Shown here in pieces: positions 1-11,826 of a DNA stretch of 64,000 nucleotides. This DNA is from Triplophysa rosa. Its lineage: Eukaryota > Chordata > Actinopteri > Cypriniformes > Nemacheilidae. The notes under the pieces are model-generated. The model was given only the letters and a program-made list of their open reading frames with translations. It did no database searches and was not told where the DNA came from. Position numbers and translations under genes: made by a program. How positions within the stretch are numbered: the first letter of the stretch is position 1; every line of letters starts with the position of its first letter. The stretch covers positions 10,849,458-10,913,457 of the forward strand of contig NC_079898.1 in assembly GCF_024868665.1 (NCBI RefSeq), in the 5' to 3' direction.

Positions 1-293
1 AACTTGTCTCCTCAGTCCCCAGACGTTTGCAGACTGTTATAAAAAGAAGAGGGGATGCCACACAGTGGTAAACATGGCCTTGTCCCAACTTTTTTGAGAT
101 GTGTTGATGCCATGAAATTTAAAATCAACTTATTTTTCCCTTAAAATGATACATTCTCTCAGTTTAAACATTTGATATGTCATCTATGTTGTATTCTGAA
201 TAAAATATTGAAATTTGAAACTTCCACATCATTGCATTCTGTTTTTATTCACAATTTGTACAGTGTCCCAACTTTTTTGGAATCGGGTTTGTA
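1..293. repeat. 3' end of a teleost DNA transposon remnant
   Basis: The stretch ends in the motif ACTTTTTTGGAATCGGG and contains a related internal copy (CCCAACTTTTTTGAGATG near 85). It has the A/T-rich tail I associate with a very common fish DNA transposon. The leftmost bases look like decayed coding sequence. It stops about 25 bases inside the intron that follows the loxl3 exon. The exact family was not determined. Confidence 0.5.
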
Positions 294-318
294 AATGAAA
301 AGCTGAAATGGTTGTTAC

Positions 319-643
319 CTGTGCCCTTGCCATACTTGGCACTGTGTGCCCAGCCTGTAGCGGAGACAAACCCAAGCTGGCGACAGAGGACGTGGGCATT
401 GGCTAATGAGAAGTCATCATCACAGATTGTCCCCCACTCGTCTTTATAAAACACCTCAATTCGACCCTCATTGTGTTTCCTGGGAAAACCAGACAGACGA
501 AACTTCAGACTCTCTGGTCCCTCTGTCTGAGACGTTGGTGTGGGGTTTGAGCGCACTGGGGGTGTGGTTTGGGCAAAGCATGATGGGATCCAAGCACTGA
601 GTAAGAAGACAACAATGTGTCTACACCAATAAGACTGTTCCAT
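319..643 (-). CDS. loxl3: Lysyl oxidase homolog 3 (LOXL3), first coding exon, partial gene
   Basis: LOXL3 is a secreted copper- and LTQ-dependent amine oxidase that crosslinks collagen and elastin in the extracellular matrix. Only the first coding exon is in the window. From the ATG at 643 it encodes a signal peptide (about residues 1-24, hydrophobic core [11 protein letters not shown], likely cleavage after CFA), a Thr/Pro-rich linker, and the start of the first SRCR domain ([26 protein letters not shown]). The GW-HSAKYG-GTG wording matches LOXL3 better than LOXL2 or LOXL4. The exon runs from a TTACAG acceptor at 650 to a GTAACA donor at 318 and ends in phase 1. The catalytic domain and remaining SRCR domains lie left of the window, and a noncoding first exon must lie to the right. 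A teleost a/b paralog suffix cannot be assigned. Confidence 0.88.
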
Positions 644-1497
644 GTGTGTCTGTAATGAGGAGAACAGAAAGAAAAGTTTGAACACTTGAGGACCGACAAA
701 AGCATAGTTAGTGAGATTTATCAACGGATCAGAGGGCTGTACATGTATCCTAAATTCCCAACATACTTTGGGGCACCTACAGCATTGTAACATGGTTGAT
801 TATGACAAGGACATTAACTGTCTCTGACATACTGCACAAACTACATGCACACATACTCTACCCCGTACTTTAATGTGCAAGTACTTATTTGAACACCATG
901 CGCTATGTTTTACAAAACATGACCTTTATGAAAATGAACCATGGTATCCTGGTTTTATTTGTAGTAAAACCAAAGTAGGCCTACAATACTTACAACAAAA
1001 AACCCATTGGCACGTGACATTTGATGTCAAAACTTGAAGTATAAACTCTCACAGATTGTATCTATTACCAATACATCGAACCATCTGTTTATACTTTCCT
1101 TAGTGATAGTCCAGACATCAGAAAAATATCAGTCTATGCACAAGTTTCCTAATTAAAAACATAGCCTACATATGTTATGGATGTGACCGAAAGACAACAT
1201 ATACTTTATAGGATTTCTGTGAATTAAAATGGACAAACAAGAAGCAATAATGGAAAAAGGATGGCTCTAGAACATAAAATAGTTGTTAAATAGTTGTTAT
1301 ATTTTAATTTTAATGTGCCCATTTAAATATGGACCGTTATGCAATAAAAAATGCTTTATAACTATAAGAGAGACTTCACATCAGGGACGGAGTATGCCTT
1401 CAATGGGACCCGGGGCCAGTTACCTCCAAGGCTCCCCTCGAACAATTTTTCTGTTCTTTCCTTTAGCTGCACATTCACAGTTATAGAAAGTGAAAGT

Positions 1498-1968
1498 TAA
1501 AGGGATACTTTACTACCAAATCAAAATTTCCACATGTTTTCAGGCAGATGACGCAGGTGTGTCGAACGTTACATTTTTCGTTTTGTTCCAATAGGATAGT
1601 GTCTACTCTGGCGGGAGTTTCGTCACCGTCATTTGCCGGAAAAACAAGCCTCTGGTTCACGCGTATTCGAGAGATGATGGAAGCTAGACATCAACATTAA
1701 TAGCGCTGTCAATATAGATATTTCTCTTAGCTTCGATTCGCTTCAGAAGACCTTTGTTAAGACCACGGAGCTGTGTCGAGCAGTTCTTTGATCGATGGAT
1801 GCACTTTTTGGAGCTTCAAAAAGTCAACACCCATTCACTCCCATTCTACCACTTGGAAGTAAAATGATACGTGGTATTATAACTCCGACTGCATTATTCT
1901 TCAAGAAGAAAACCATATTCAGTTAGGATCTCTTGAGGGTGAGTAAAACATGGGGAAATTTTGAAGAT
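1498..1968. repeat. Dispersed cyprinid-type nonautonomous element
   Basis: The ends are imperfect inverted repeats: CAAAATTTCCACATG near 1525 and its counterpart GTAAAACATGGGGAAATTTT near 1942. The interior phrase around 1797-1835 (CACTTTTTGGAGCTTC) resembles a dispersed repeat I recognise from zebrafish and carp genomes. Boundaries are approximate. Confidence 0.55.
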
Positions 1969-2499
1969 GACAATGAATATTAAAACCGTTCTCGCTCTGC
2001 GTCAAATGCCTGCGCTACGCTTAAAATAATCTGTACAGGGTTTATAGAAGTCTAATATTAGCTCACAACGAAAAAACAACAATGGACCAAATTAAGGCGT
2101 ATGAAACACACGTCTTTAATCAACTGTCAAATATACACGTATTTAATGCATCACATAAATAAAAAAATATTTCTCACCATAAAATGCCCCTGTGACACAT
2201 GTCTGTAAACATCAAATCATCAAGCAAAAGATTCAGAAAATGAAATTTAAATGTGCTGTAATTTAATTAATAAATTAATTTATAGTAAGTTAAATTAAAT
2301 TTAATAAATTAAAGTAACATAAAAATATATGTTGCCATGATTTGTTGATCATTTCATTTTTTACAGGGTATCCACAGAGGCCTTGTATAGGCTATGGGAC
2401 CCATTTATTAAACATAGATAAACATTTATTTTCATTGTTGTTGGGTTTTCTGTATTTCAAACTGGATGGCGCAACCTTGAAGCCACTGGCCCCATTGCC

Positions 2500-2690
2500 C
2501 CGTTGTAATGCCGATAAATGCACCCCTGCCAGATTATGCATCCACCCTCCCCACAATGGTTAGGGTGAGGATTAGGTGTTAGGGGAGGGGTTAGGATTAG
2601 GTGTGGGGAGGGGTTAGAATTAGCCAATCAGACATCGTGTTATTGAAGGAGGTGCAGAATCTGGCAAGGGTGCATTTCTAGGCACAACAC
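2500..2690. repeat. Short inverted-repeat element (MITE-like)
   Basis: The left arm near 2513-2545 (AAATGCACCCCTGCCAGATT) and the right arm near 2653-2680 (AATCTGGCAAGGGTGCATTT) are inverted copies. Between them is a run of AGGGGTTAGG/ATTAGGTG-type short repeats. This fits a small nonautonomous DNA transposon. Confidence 0.55.
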
Positions 2691-5408
2691 CGGTCAGTAA
2701 TCCATCCCTGCCTCACATGGGTATTTAAATAAAATATAGATTTCATACAACAGTCTACAGCCCTCTCTCCTTCGTTTAACACAGTAGCCATTCACACATT
2801 TTACAAAGCCACTGACTGTATGATTGACACGCTTCATTAGTTCATCTCAATGACTGTATATAGTATCAATCCATATACATGATGATAGCAGTCCTAACAG
2901 GCGAAAGAAAGGATTGTGGTGAAGTCTGCACACCGTGGGCCGCAAAGGATTGTAAATGATAAAAGATTGCGCTATAGCGCCCTCTCTGTTGGGTATGAGT
3001 ACCGAGTCGTCACCTACTGGAGTTATAACGGACACATGTCTTTCCCGATGAGGTTTCTTAGTATTGAAAACACTTAAATATCAAGTAAATTATGCACATG
3101 TTACATGTCTAGATGTGTTTTAAATACATTAGATAAGTTAATTTTCCTCTAGTGGATGGAACCAATTAAACGGCACTTGAGACTGGCGCGCAACTGAAAA
3201 CAGACCTTCGGTAACGTTAGCTCACGCCAGGTGTGAGTGTGCTTCAGGACAACTTTTTAACAAAACATACCATTCATAATATTGACAATACCATCTGAAA
3301 ACTATATAATGCAATGAAATCATATCATTGTGCTTATACAAACATATCTGTTGAGGTAACAGGCATGGACGAATATGGATGCCATACGTCGTCATTATAG
3401 GGGTCATGGACCGTTTAACAAAAAGAACACAAATGTGTCTTATGCAAAATGTATTTACCGTCAGTACATTCTCCATTAACTTAAAAGCGCGGTTTCTGTC
3501 CATTTAGACAAATACAAAGGAAGCCTTACACAAAAATGCCATCTAATAGCAAAACATAAAAAATAACGGTTACGTAAATCGATCACTTTCACTCAGAAAC
3601 TTATTTTTAAAACTTGACGGATGGAGAATGCACGCCGTAGAATCCAGCGTTGATTTTTTTTTGTTCAAGCGGTCGGTGTTTGTTAAGCTATTTAGCGGTA
3701 TTTTAAACTATTTAACAGTGTGCTCAATGGCATATAAAATACAGACAATTCTTATGTTTCCTTACCTTGTTCTAATTTGTCGATTTCCCCCCAGTCTTGG
3801 TCCACTGTTTTAAAATGCAATGTACTCGGAATACACAGAAGTGAGAAATCATCCACTTGGTAGGTCAGATCAAGGCCTTTAAAAAGGCTAAGAAAGACTC
3901 ATAATGAGCAGCAATAACTGTGTCTGTAATGGCAGTTAAATTGCCAGCTGGACAGTCGAGACAGAGATGGGGAAAGACGGGGCACGGGGGGAACAGGGAG
4001 AGCAGGAGGGAGAGGTGGGGCTGACTCGTGGACGACTTCACACGAGCGAAAGGGGGCTGGATTTACTTTTAGGAAAAACACATAGCCCTTTCACAGTTCA
4101 GGAAAGTTTTTCCTACTCGCTTAACGGAACGCTGTCCTGCGGTTTCTCAAATGCTCACGTTTCACGTGTGTAACAAGCGATTCTGATGTGCATTATATAA
4201 TAACAACAACGATACGTGTTGATAGAAAGACATTCATTTCAAATCTATTAAATGTTTCTGTATTGTGTCTCAAACAAAAGCATAATAATTGTGCTTTATA
4301 TTTTTTATTACAAAGCAATATTGCATATTATCTGTAATACAAAAACGTACAAAGTTTTTGTTGAAGAATATGATCCATGTTTAAACTAACAAACTACTTA
4401 ACCTAGCACACCTTTTAACAAGGCACTTAATGTTTGCTGTTTACAGGAACAAACTACACATTTTCTGTACAAACATAAGCAATAAGCAAGTCATATATCA
4501 ATGAACTAACGTTATAGAGAAAAGATGAATGTGAGCAACAGGGACACCAAAAATATGCAGATGAAAAATTCAAACGTTTCCATCCCTAGGGGAGTTATCC
4601 ATCATTTATAATGACCTTTAAAGCTTAAGATTTTAGTTCTTCATGACAAAAGACTTCCCGGTCCCCTTCTTTTTAACAGTTCTTTCATGTAAAATGACAG
4701 AAAGTATAACAAAATTGGTTTTCTACGAACATAAGTGGTGGTCTGAGTGAACTGTATACGGTATGCATGAAATTCTGACTCTGAAAAAGTGCTCTTATTA
4801 TTATGCTTCAGAGTTCAGACCTCTACAACAAAAGAACAAAATGAAACAAAACAAAATTAGAGAACAAATTACATTTTTCTGAGAATTTTTTGCATTTCTC
4901 AGAAAATATCCCTCTTTAGTTGTGTTCCTGTTGTGAATACACAAATATGATCATAACCTGTATTGCTGTATTCCACAATACCAATGTTATTTCTTTACCA
5001 GTAAAAGCAGTACAGTATAATCTGACAGCTGACACATTTCAGCACTATAAATGACAGCAATTAATGCTAATCTGCTTGTCAGACTTACTTTCCATTAAAG
5101 CTCTTTGTTTTTCTGGTTTAGTTGCCGAACATGTAATTAAAAGTTCTAATAAGATATGAATCAGTTTTACAGCAACACCGTATATTGGTATAGGGATATG
5201 TTTTACCTCAATTGTTTACCAAGCTGGCATAACCCACTGTTCGGAGGTAACGTAAAAGTGGCTATACTGCCAGATAGCTGATAGGACTTGGTCGGTGTAG
5301 TTCACTGTGTGGTATGATAACAATCTGACATTTAAAGGCAGCTTTGGTCTAATGCATAACTATTTTAGGACCTTTGGTGAAAGCCATCAACAAAGGTAAC
5401 AGCTCAGA

Positions 5409-8295
5409 TCAGGATGGGTTTGACAATTCCAAAAGCGCTCCAACCGCACCAAAATATCCCTGGAAACAAATATGAAAGGAATACACACTGGTTAAGGGTG
5501 AACTGGTTACATGTTGTTTCAGATTTGTTGAGCAAATACTATAAAAACACACCTCATGCCTGAGGAACAGAGCTTTGAGTTGTCCTTTGCTCCAGTAGTC
5601 CAAAGCATAAGCCAGCAACTTCATAGACAGTGTGTTCACTCGCAGAAAGTTTCCAACGAACACCACTCGTTCAATATTCTGAATGAAAGAGTCTCAATAA
5701 GCATTTATCCTGGAAACAAATCTTTGAACAGGTGCTTTCAAAAAGCTGATAGACCCCTGGTCTCTCATAGCCCTGTACAATGCTGCTTGATCCAGATTCC
5801 ACAAGGCAGCACCATAAAGAGGCTGACAGACAAGAGCAAGACTTCAACAAAGGCAGGAAACATAATATTGCTTAACCTTATAGTGTAAACGTAAACATGT
5901 ACCTCATTGTGTGCACACATGCGTGTGATCGAGCCAATGTTGTTTGTGATGGTGACAAGTGTGGCTCTAGCCAGATCCTCTTTAGTGACGGAGTCTCTCT
6001 TCTCCTTAGACATCATGTTCCCAAAACTATGAAAATACACAAACGCTGCATTCATTAACCTGACAAACATGCATTATGTGAATTCATAGACATATACACA
6101 ATGTAAGTGTCTATACCTGGATGCTACAGCCCATCCTGGCAGGCCAAATCTCTCATAGCCTCCACCATAGATGTCCTTGACTAGTTTATCTACACGTGTA
6201 CTCTCTCCCTCTGACGCCATTGCAAGTGCCTCCTCAAAGGTGGAACATCCAGTCAACAAGCAACAAAGCCCAAGGAATGTACCACCACCAAGGCTGAAGA
6301 TGATGACGAAACAGATCTGTTAGAGATGTCACTGAGTTATTAGAAATGAATGCTTTCAAAGCTATAACCAACCTGGTTCCAGTCACCCGCTTGTAGTTGT
6401 CTTTGGAGTATACAGCCAGTATGCTGACCCCTGAGCCAATGTTGACCAGCAGCAGAGGAAAGGGACAGCTCTCCAGGTTGTAAGCTTTCTGCTCACAGCG
6501 CTCTGGGTCTGTTGGGTTCACAAAGTAGTAACATTCAGATGGACCACTTGAGACCACGTACAAAACCCCATTTATCAGGCAGTCCAGCTCATCCAGCTTC
6601 ACCAGCAGCAGATTGGCCATCTTGAAGAGAAGAATCACCACAGAGGGACATTCAGTAAAACTAATTAGATATACAAAATTAGTGAAACAATACACAAAAT
6701 AGGCATGTCTACTCTGACACACCGTACGGAAGTCATCCTCAAACTTAAATGCACCACCTCCGGTAGCACAGAGAGTGGTATGCAGACTGGAGAAGTGCTT
6801 GTCTCGGCCCATCTGCAGGAAGGAGGGCAGCTCGTGCGTGGGAAAGCGTATGAAGTGCAGGCTGCCCTTGCGACCCCAAAGAGTGAGATCTGAGAGCTCC
6901 AGGTGGACATCTCGAATTCCTGTTTTACCGTAGGCAGTGTGCGAGGTGAGGTAGCGACGGATGCTTTTCAGACTCTCCACCTCCTCCAGTTCTTCCTCTG
7001 CTGTAATGTCTTTGGGCTCAAAGTAGATCAGCTTCACCAGTGTGCCACCTATGTCTAAGCCAAACCATGGAAAAGCTGGGCACCAATAACAAAATATAAT
7101 CAGAATCAGAAGAGCTTTATTGCCAAGTGTGCTTGCACACACAAGGAATTTTCTTTGGTGTTGGAAGCTTCTAGTACAGACATTCAACACAATGACAATA
7201 CAAATATAATAAGATTTACAGTCTAAAAGATTCTAAAATATGCATATATAAAATAAAAAACTATTGTACAGAAAATGCGGGATAATAACATATAAGAGAC
7301 ATTGTACAGGGTAATATATAGCAGAATATACATATTAACAGAATGTATGTACACTTGTGCAAATGGATAATGTTGTAAGTAGAGGTAGTGTTACATACAT
7401 TAGAAATAAACTGTACATATAATAAGACACTATAGTGCACACTATAGGAGTAGTGGAAGTGGAGTATTGCTCTTAAGGAGCAGTTATCTGTTTAAGAGGT
7501 ACATTTAATAATGATCGCATTATTAAATGTACAGCATTAGTGATAAGAGTATTTTATGAATTGAATCATAGAAAATACACCAAAGTAAATATATTAAGTA
7601 CACTATTATGCTATATTAAATGAACGTTAGTCACCAAACAAGATATCTCTAGGCTTCAGGCTTAGTAAAATAATACATTAGACTTTAGAAACGAGACTCT
7701 AGCTTGTATTAATTAAATACAAATAAACAATTTTCAGCACTCAAAATTAAAATAAATGTTTAATTTTTAAATAAATTAAAAAAATCCTATTATTTGAACA
7801 CAATATCTGACTACAGTGAGGTTACTAAGAAATATTATATCCTAGTAAACTACTAGTAAGCAAGTAAACTTAACCGATTTATAAATGGTTTACTCTTAAT
7901 CGTAAGAAGACAAAATGGACAACAACAAAAATATATATATCAAACGAAACAGTAATTACAGGGTTTCATTTGCAATTTGTGTATTTGTCACTATCGGTTC
8001 TTTGCGTCATCAGCTCCGTTAACCCCGTTAACGTTACCTAGCGCCATAACAAGATGGTTCACCTACGCGGCCTGTTCTTCTTCAGCGAATCGAGCCTCAG
8101 CATCGCCGGAGTCGATTTTGCTTTTCGCTGCCCTTTGGATGCACCACCACTGGCCGCTTCGCTGTCCGCACTCGGTGTAGCAATTATGCTACATGTCGTT
8201 TCAGTCTTCTTTGATCGCGGGAGCCTGCGCGCTGTCGATTCTTCTTGCTCCTCCACACATCCCTCACCGTCACAGGGGAAGCCATTCAGCTCCAT
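5409..8295 (-). CDS. pank2: Pantothenate kinase 2 (complete, seven exons)
   Basis: Pantothenate kinase phosphorylates vitamin B5, the first and rate-limiting step of coenzyme A synthesis; vertebrate PANK2 is largely mitochondrial. Coding exons on the minus strand: 8067-8295, 6723-7075, 6373-6620, 6117-6293, 5903-6026, 5553-5678, 5409-5459, giving 435 aa with compatible phases. Exon 2 carries the ATP-binding start [15 protein letters not shown] and [11 protein letters not shown]; exon 3 has [20 protein letters not shown] and VTGTS; exon 4 has [15 protein letters not shown]; exons 5-7 end with FVGNFLR and [21 protein letters not shown] and LPGWAVAS resemble PANK2 more than PANK1 or PANK3. The 76-residue first exon is Ser/Arg-rich and poorly conserved, as in human PANK2, and could carry targeting signals. 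Adjacent mavs (also next to PANK2 in human) supports the name. Donors are GT; introns 2 and 6 begin GTGTGT and intron 3 GTTGGT. Confidence 0.93.
7094..7330. repeat. Dispersed repeat inside pank2 intron 1
   Basis: The stretch starts with AGAAGAGCTTTATTGCCAAG and continues with GCACACACAAGGAATTTTC, a phrase that recurs throughout teleost genomes in introns and UTRs. I recognise it as a repeat but cannot name the family, and the right boundary is uncertain. Confidence 0.45.
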
Positions 8296-9718
8296 TGGTA
8301 TTTAATGTTTAGCAGAAATCTCTACATGGACTGTTGAGTAGAGAAATGACCGTTAATGTATATAAATGCATTATCAGTATTTCTAACGGCCATTGACATC
8401 ACTATGGAAAATGTTTTCGCCGTTATGTTTTACAACACGAGCGTTATTCGAATGGCCAATGAATGCGCTTTTCCTGTCATCTGTAACAGCAGCGAGCCAA
8501 TCAGAAATCCGCTGATGTCGTTCCTTACTTTACCGGAAGATGGCGCGATTCACACGTTTCTAGCGATGCCAGAAATCATTTGGTCACAATTTTTTATTTT
8601 GTGAATGAACACAAAACTCGTAGAAGGCCACTTTATTTTAAAATCATTAACCGAAAACAAGATGGACACAATTACACATACAAGAAACAGTTTAGTCACA
8701 TATATTGTTTCAGAGACTACTGTGCATTCATATATTTATTTATATATAGTAAAGAAAATCCCAGAAAACGCTTAAAATATCAGTAATAACATTACCACAT
8801 GCAGTTTATTTAAAACCATATTCAGCCATACTGAATTTCACATCACACCAAAAGTTGTAAAAGTGCTATTTAGGCTAAAATATTACCAAACACAGATATT
8901 AAATGTTCAGTTGAAAGAGAGTACACATAACTCTGAGTCATTCATACTTTTTTCTCTGTTTTCATTATGAATAAAATAGAACTTAAACATTACAATAATC
9001 AAATCTAAAGTGCAATTTTGGTACACAGCAACATGGATTCAACACTTTCTTCGTTGCTGCATTTGTGATAACTGAAACAAAAATAGGATTTTTTTTCTCC
9101 AGAAACATGACACTTGGTTATTTTCAATCCATATTTACAGCCACCTGTGCAGATGCATTGTTTTATCCAGTTGGACAGTCTTAAAAGGAATTTGGAGAAA
9201 GAGTGGATGTGGGACTGATGGAAAAAGAGTTCACTAAAATATTCAAAAGGAATAAAATGTGTTTCAGAGCAAACTTTGAGTCTTTTGTAAAGACGTGGTG
9301 ATAGGAGCAGCTCTGTAGATCTGTGTATTTCTTGAGCGAGTGTTTAGAATTAGTTTTACATAAAAGTGCAAGAGCCCTGTATACTCATGTGACCTTTCAT
9401 AAATGTACAGCTGATTACTGTATAACATAATATGGAGCAAATTGGATCAGGTAAGAGGTAAGATCAGAGTTTGATTTTAAGGATGTGAATGGTCGGGCCG
9501 TACAGGTGTAAATGTATGCACAAATACAATCCTTACACAAAGCTGCTGTATATGGCTTTAGAAGACTTGGTTTTCAGTGCAAAAAAAGACTACTTGTACT
9601 GTACATTTCTGGAGCTTGGAACAGTTAGTATCCACTTTACTGAAGAAAAGCAACTTGGAAACTTGGTTTTGTTAAACATGAGTGTGACAGCACTTTTAAT
9701 AACTTTAAGACTTCAGAA
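8296..9718. other. pank2 upstream flank and 3' UTR/flank of left mavs copy
   Basis: No coding exon was found. The right part should be 3' UTR of the left mavs copy; several minus-strand AATAAA signals are available (plus-strand TTTATT near 8590, 8625, 8735 and 8808), and none can be chosen from sequence alone. The left part carries the pank2 5' flank. Confidence 0.45.
8531..8545 (+). promoter_or_regulatory. ETS/YY1 composite motif in the putative pank2 promoter
   Basis: The sequence TACCGGAAGATGGCG combines an ETS core (CCGGAA) with a YY1-like AAGATGGCG. This pair is typical of housekeeping and nuclear-encoded mitochondrial gene promoters. It lies about 235 bases upstream of the pank2 ATG, in opposite orientation to the gene. 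Promoter assignment is inference. Confidence 0.4.
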
Positions 9719-10021
9719 TTAGTGCTTGATTTTCCAGACCACAAAAAGGCCAATGCCTACAGCAGCTGCTGCAGCAGTAAGGTGGAGTTTATTTATGTGG
9801 CTTGTTGTCTGGCCCTCTTCTCTCGGGCCTACTTTAGGACTACTTGCTTGCTTGGTGGCATTTGATTCTTGCTCCTGGTAGTTAATAGTGGTTGACCTCT
9901 CTTTGTCTGATGGTCTGATGGCATCTCGGCCAGATGGCTTACGAAGATAAACCACACTTTCTCTGTTTTCATAACTCTGGGCTGGCTGGTCTTCAGAGAT
10001 TCCTGTGCTATGTTGCAGATT
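9719..10021 (-). pseudogene. mavs: mavs copy A: anchor-coding frame left behind the premature stop
   Basis: The frame continues open for 100 codons past the TGA and ends at the same TAA position as in copy B. It includes the tail-anchor segment LTAAAAAVGIGLFVVWK followed by basic KIKH. Only about six of these residues differ from copy B, and the last 168 bases up to and including the stop appear identical. Apart from the single TGA, no frameshift or further stop was seen. Confidence 0.8.
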
Positions 10022-11826
10022 TCAGGAACCCCCACATGGATTGAATGTGTTACTCAGCATTCTTGGGGGCTGACCATTTAAATTTTCATCAGATGGTTCC
10101 TCTGACCAACGTAATTCATGTTGCCGTGTTCCCATTTGACTTTCCCATGAAGATTCATAGTGGTCCTCTTCAGGCTGGTTCAGGCTGGAAGCATCTGAGC
10201 TTTCACTGATGGAAGAGAGAGGATTGATGGGGTGCTCAAGACTAACAGACTGTACAGGCTCTGCTGAAAGCTCTGGTCTGCTGATCTCCAAATCACTTGT
10301 AGTTGTCGAGCACGGCTCTTCTTGCATGACAACTGCTTCATTTGGAACTTGAAGAACACCAGGTTTACTGAAATATTCCTGGCAGACAGAAGGGAGGCAG
10401 CGAGTAACTACATCAGCAGGGGAAGAAAGTGTTGCCTGAGGTGTTATTATGGCAGTTGTTTGGGCTTTGATTGGTATTCCAACTGTGTTGGTCCACTGAA
10501 CAGTCTGCAGAGAAAATACAAGATTAAGCTGCATAAAATGACAGAATAATGGTTGAAAATGTGAATGGCTTGCTGGCTTTGGAAATCTTGATATGTCATG
10601 CTGTGTAATGTTTCTATTTTTGACAGAGCATTACCTCATTTACAGTTGGGTCAGAGCATTCTTCTGGTTCCATATTTAAAGGAGAATTGGTGTCCTGGAC
10701 AGGAAGCTTCTCAGAGGTCTCTTCAACAGCTAATGGTACATGGTCCTTCTCTGAGTTCTGGGAACTCTGTGAGGTGGAGTAAGAGTTTGTAGTTTGGCTT
10801 AGAGAGGCACTTGAAGAGGAAGCTTGAACACTTAAGGTGGAAAAAAGGTTGCCATCAGTTAAGGAAGTGGTGGTTTGGCCATCTGGTTTGTCTGAAATGG
10901 GTGTTTTGTTTTCAGTTGCCCCAACCTGGGGTCGGACTTCATTTTGCTGAACAGTTGAAGTCACATTGGAGGCTGAGACAACAGTAGGGAGAGATGTTTG
11001 GGAGGAGAGTACAACAGGAGGAGGAATTTGAGGTTGAGATGCAGGTCCAGGAGAGGCGGCAGGTGCAAGGACTTGCTCTACATGCAGAAGATCAGAAGCT
11101 GGTGGTGAAACTTGAGCTGCGATGTCTGAAGGAGCAGTCGTCTGTGCTGGAGCATTAACTGAAGGTGGAGTCAGATGGGGAGGAGTGGTCACTGGGACAA
11201 TATGAATGGTTACTGTGGTTACCGTTGTTGTAGCAGCAGCTGTGGAATCAGCAGCAGGAGCTTGTGCAGGTGCAGCAGCTGCATTATCTATAGACAGAAC
11301 ACAAACAGAGAAAATGGGCATTCGATAAATACCTACCCTACTGCTTTTAACAAAAGTAAGTCTATGACTAAGAAAGCTCTTACTCGTCCTTCCCCTGATC
11401 CTGTCATAAGCATCACTGAGCTGATCAGCCAGTGTTCTGTGTTCACAGGTCCGCAGTGCAGTGATGAACTCCTCAGGCCAGTTCTCTCGTCTGCGCAGGT
11501 TGTCCAAAAGCATCTGCACAGCAGCATAGTTCCCAGCAGAGTCTTTTTTGGCTTCAACCTCCTCCTGTAAAGTTTAACAATATGTAAAGTTTTACATGAT
11601 CTATGATCAATATCTTATCATTATTATATTTGAGCTTGGATGATCACATATCTGACACGAGTTGAATGTTATAGTTGCGTTATGGGTTAAATGTGATGCT
11701 TACCTTATCAGTGAGCGTGAGGCACGGCAAATAAGGCAAAATCTCTTTCACTTTGACTATTGTTGCATAATATCCCAAATTCCGCCTGATCGCCTCATTA
11801 TAAAGCCGGTCACTTGCGTATGTCAT
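10022..11826 (-). CDS. mavs: mavs copy A, predicted tail-less MAVS truncated by an in-frame stop
   Basis: MAVS is the outer-mitochondrial-membrane adaptor that links RIG-I/MDA5 to TBK1-IRF3 and NF-kB. Exons: 11704-11826, 11384-11564, 10635-11287, then 10504 down to a TGA at 10022-10024, giving 479 aa. Exons 1-2 encode an N-terminal CARD (MTYASDRLYNEAIRRNLGY, EILPYLPCLTLTDK, REENWPEEFITALRTCEH-like). Exon 4 is Ala/Pro/Thr-rich and ends with the TRAF-type motif PVQDT (about 297-301). Exon 5 holds SKPGVL and a pLxIS motif, LEIS at about 391-394, the IRF3-docking signature of MAVS/STING/TRIF. All splice sites are canonical and phases match copy B. The stop replaces residue 480 of a 580-codon frame and removes the transmembrane anchor. 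It could be a young pseudogene, a soluble regulator or an assembly error. Confidence 0.85.

Larger units (their letters stand above)
650..5408. other. loxl3 upstream intron / intergenic stretch before pank2
   Basis: No convincing coding exon was seen on either strand. The stretch holds two transposon-like repeats (about 1498-1968 and 2500-2690) and A/T-rich sequence. A locally G/C-rich patch near 3960-4060 could belong to a loxl3 promoter or noncoding first exon on the minus strand, but nothing in it proves that. The pank2 3' UTR probably occupies the right end. Confidence 0.4.

Noticed and set aside
9829..10035. Minus-strand frame of 68 aa overlapping the mavs A C-terminal region
   Set aside because: It is a shifted reading of mavs exon 5; a similar shifted frame exists in copy B. 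The mavs frame continues in its own register after the single stop.
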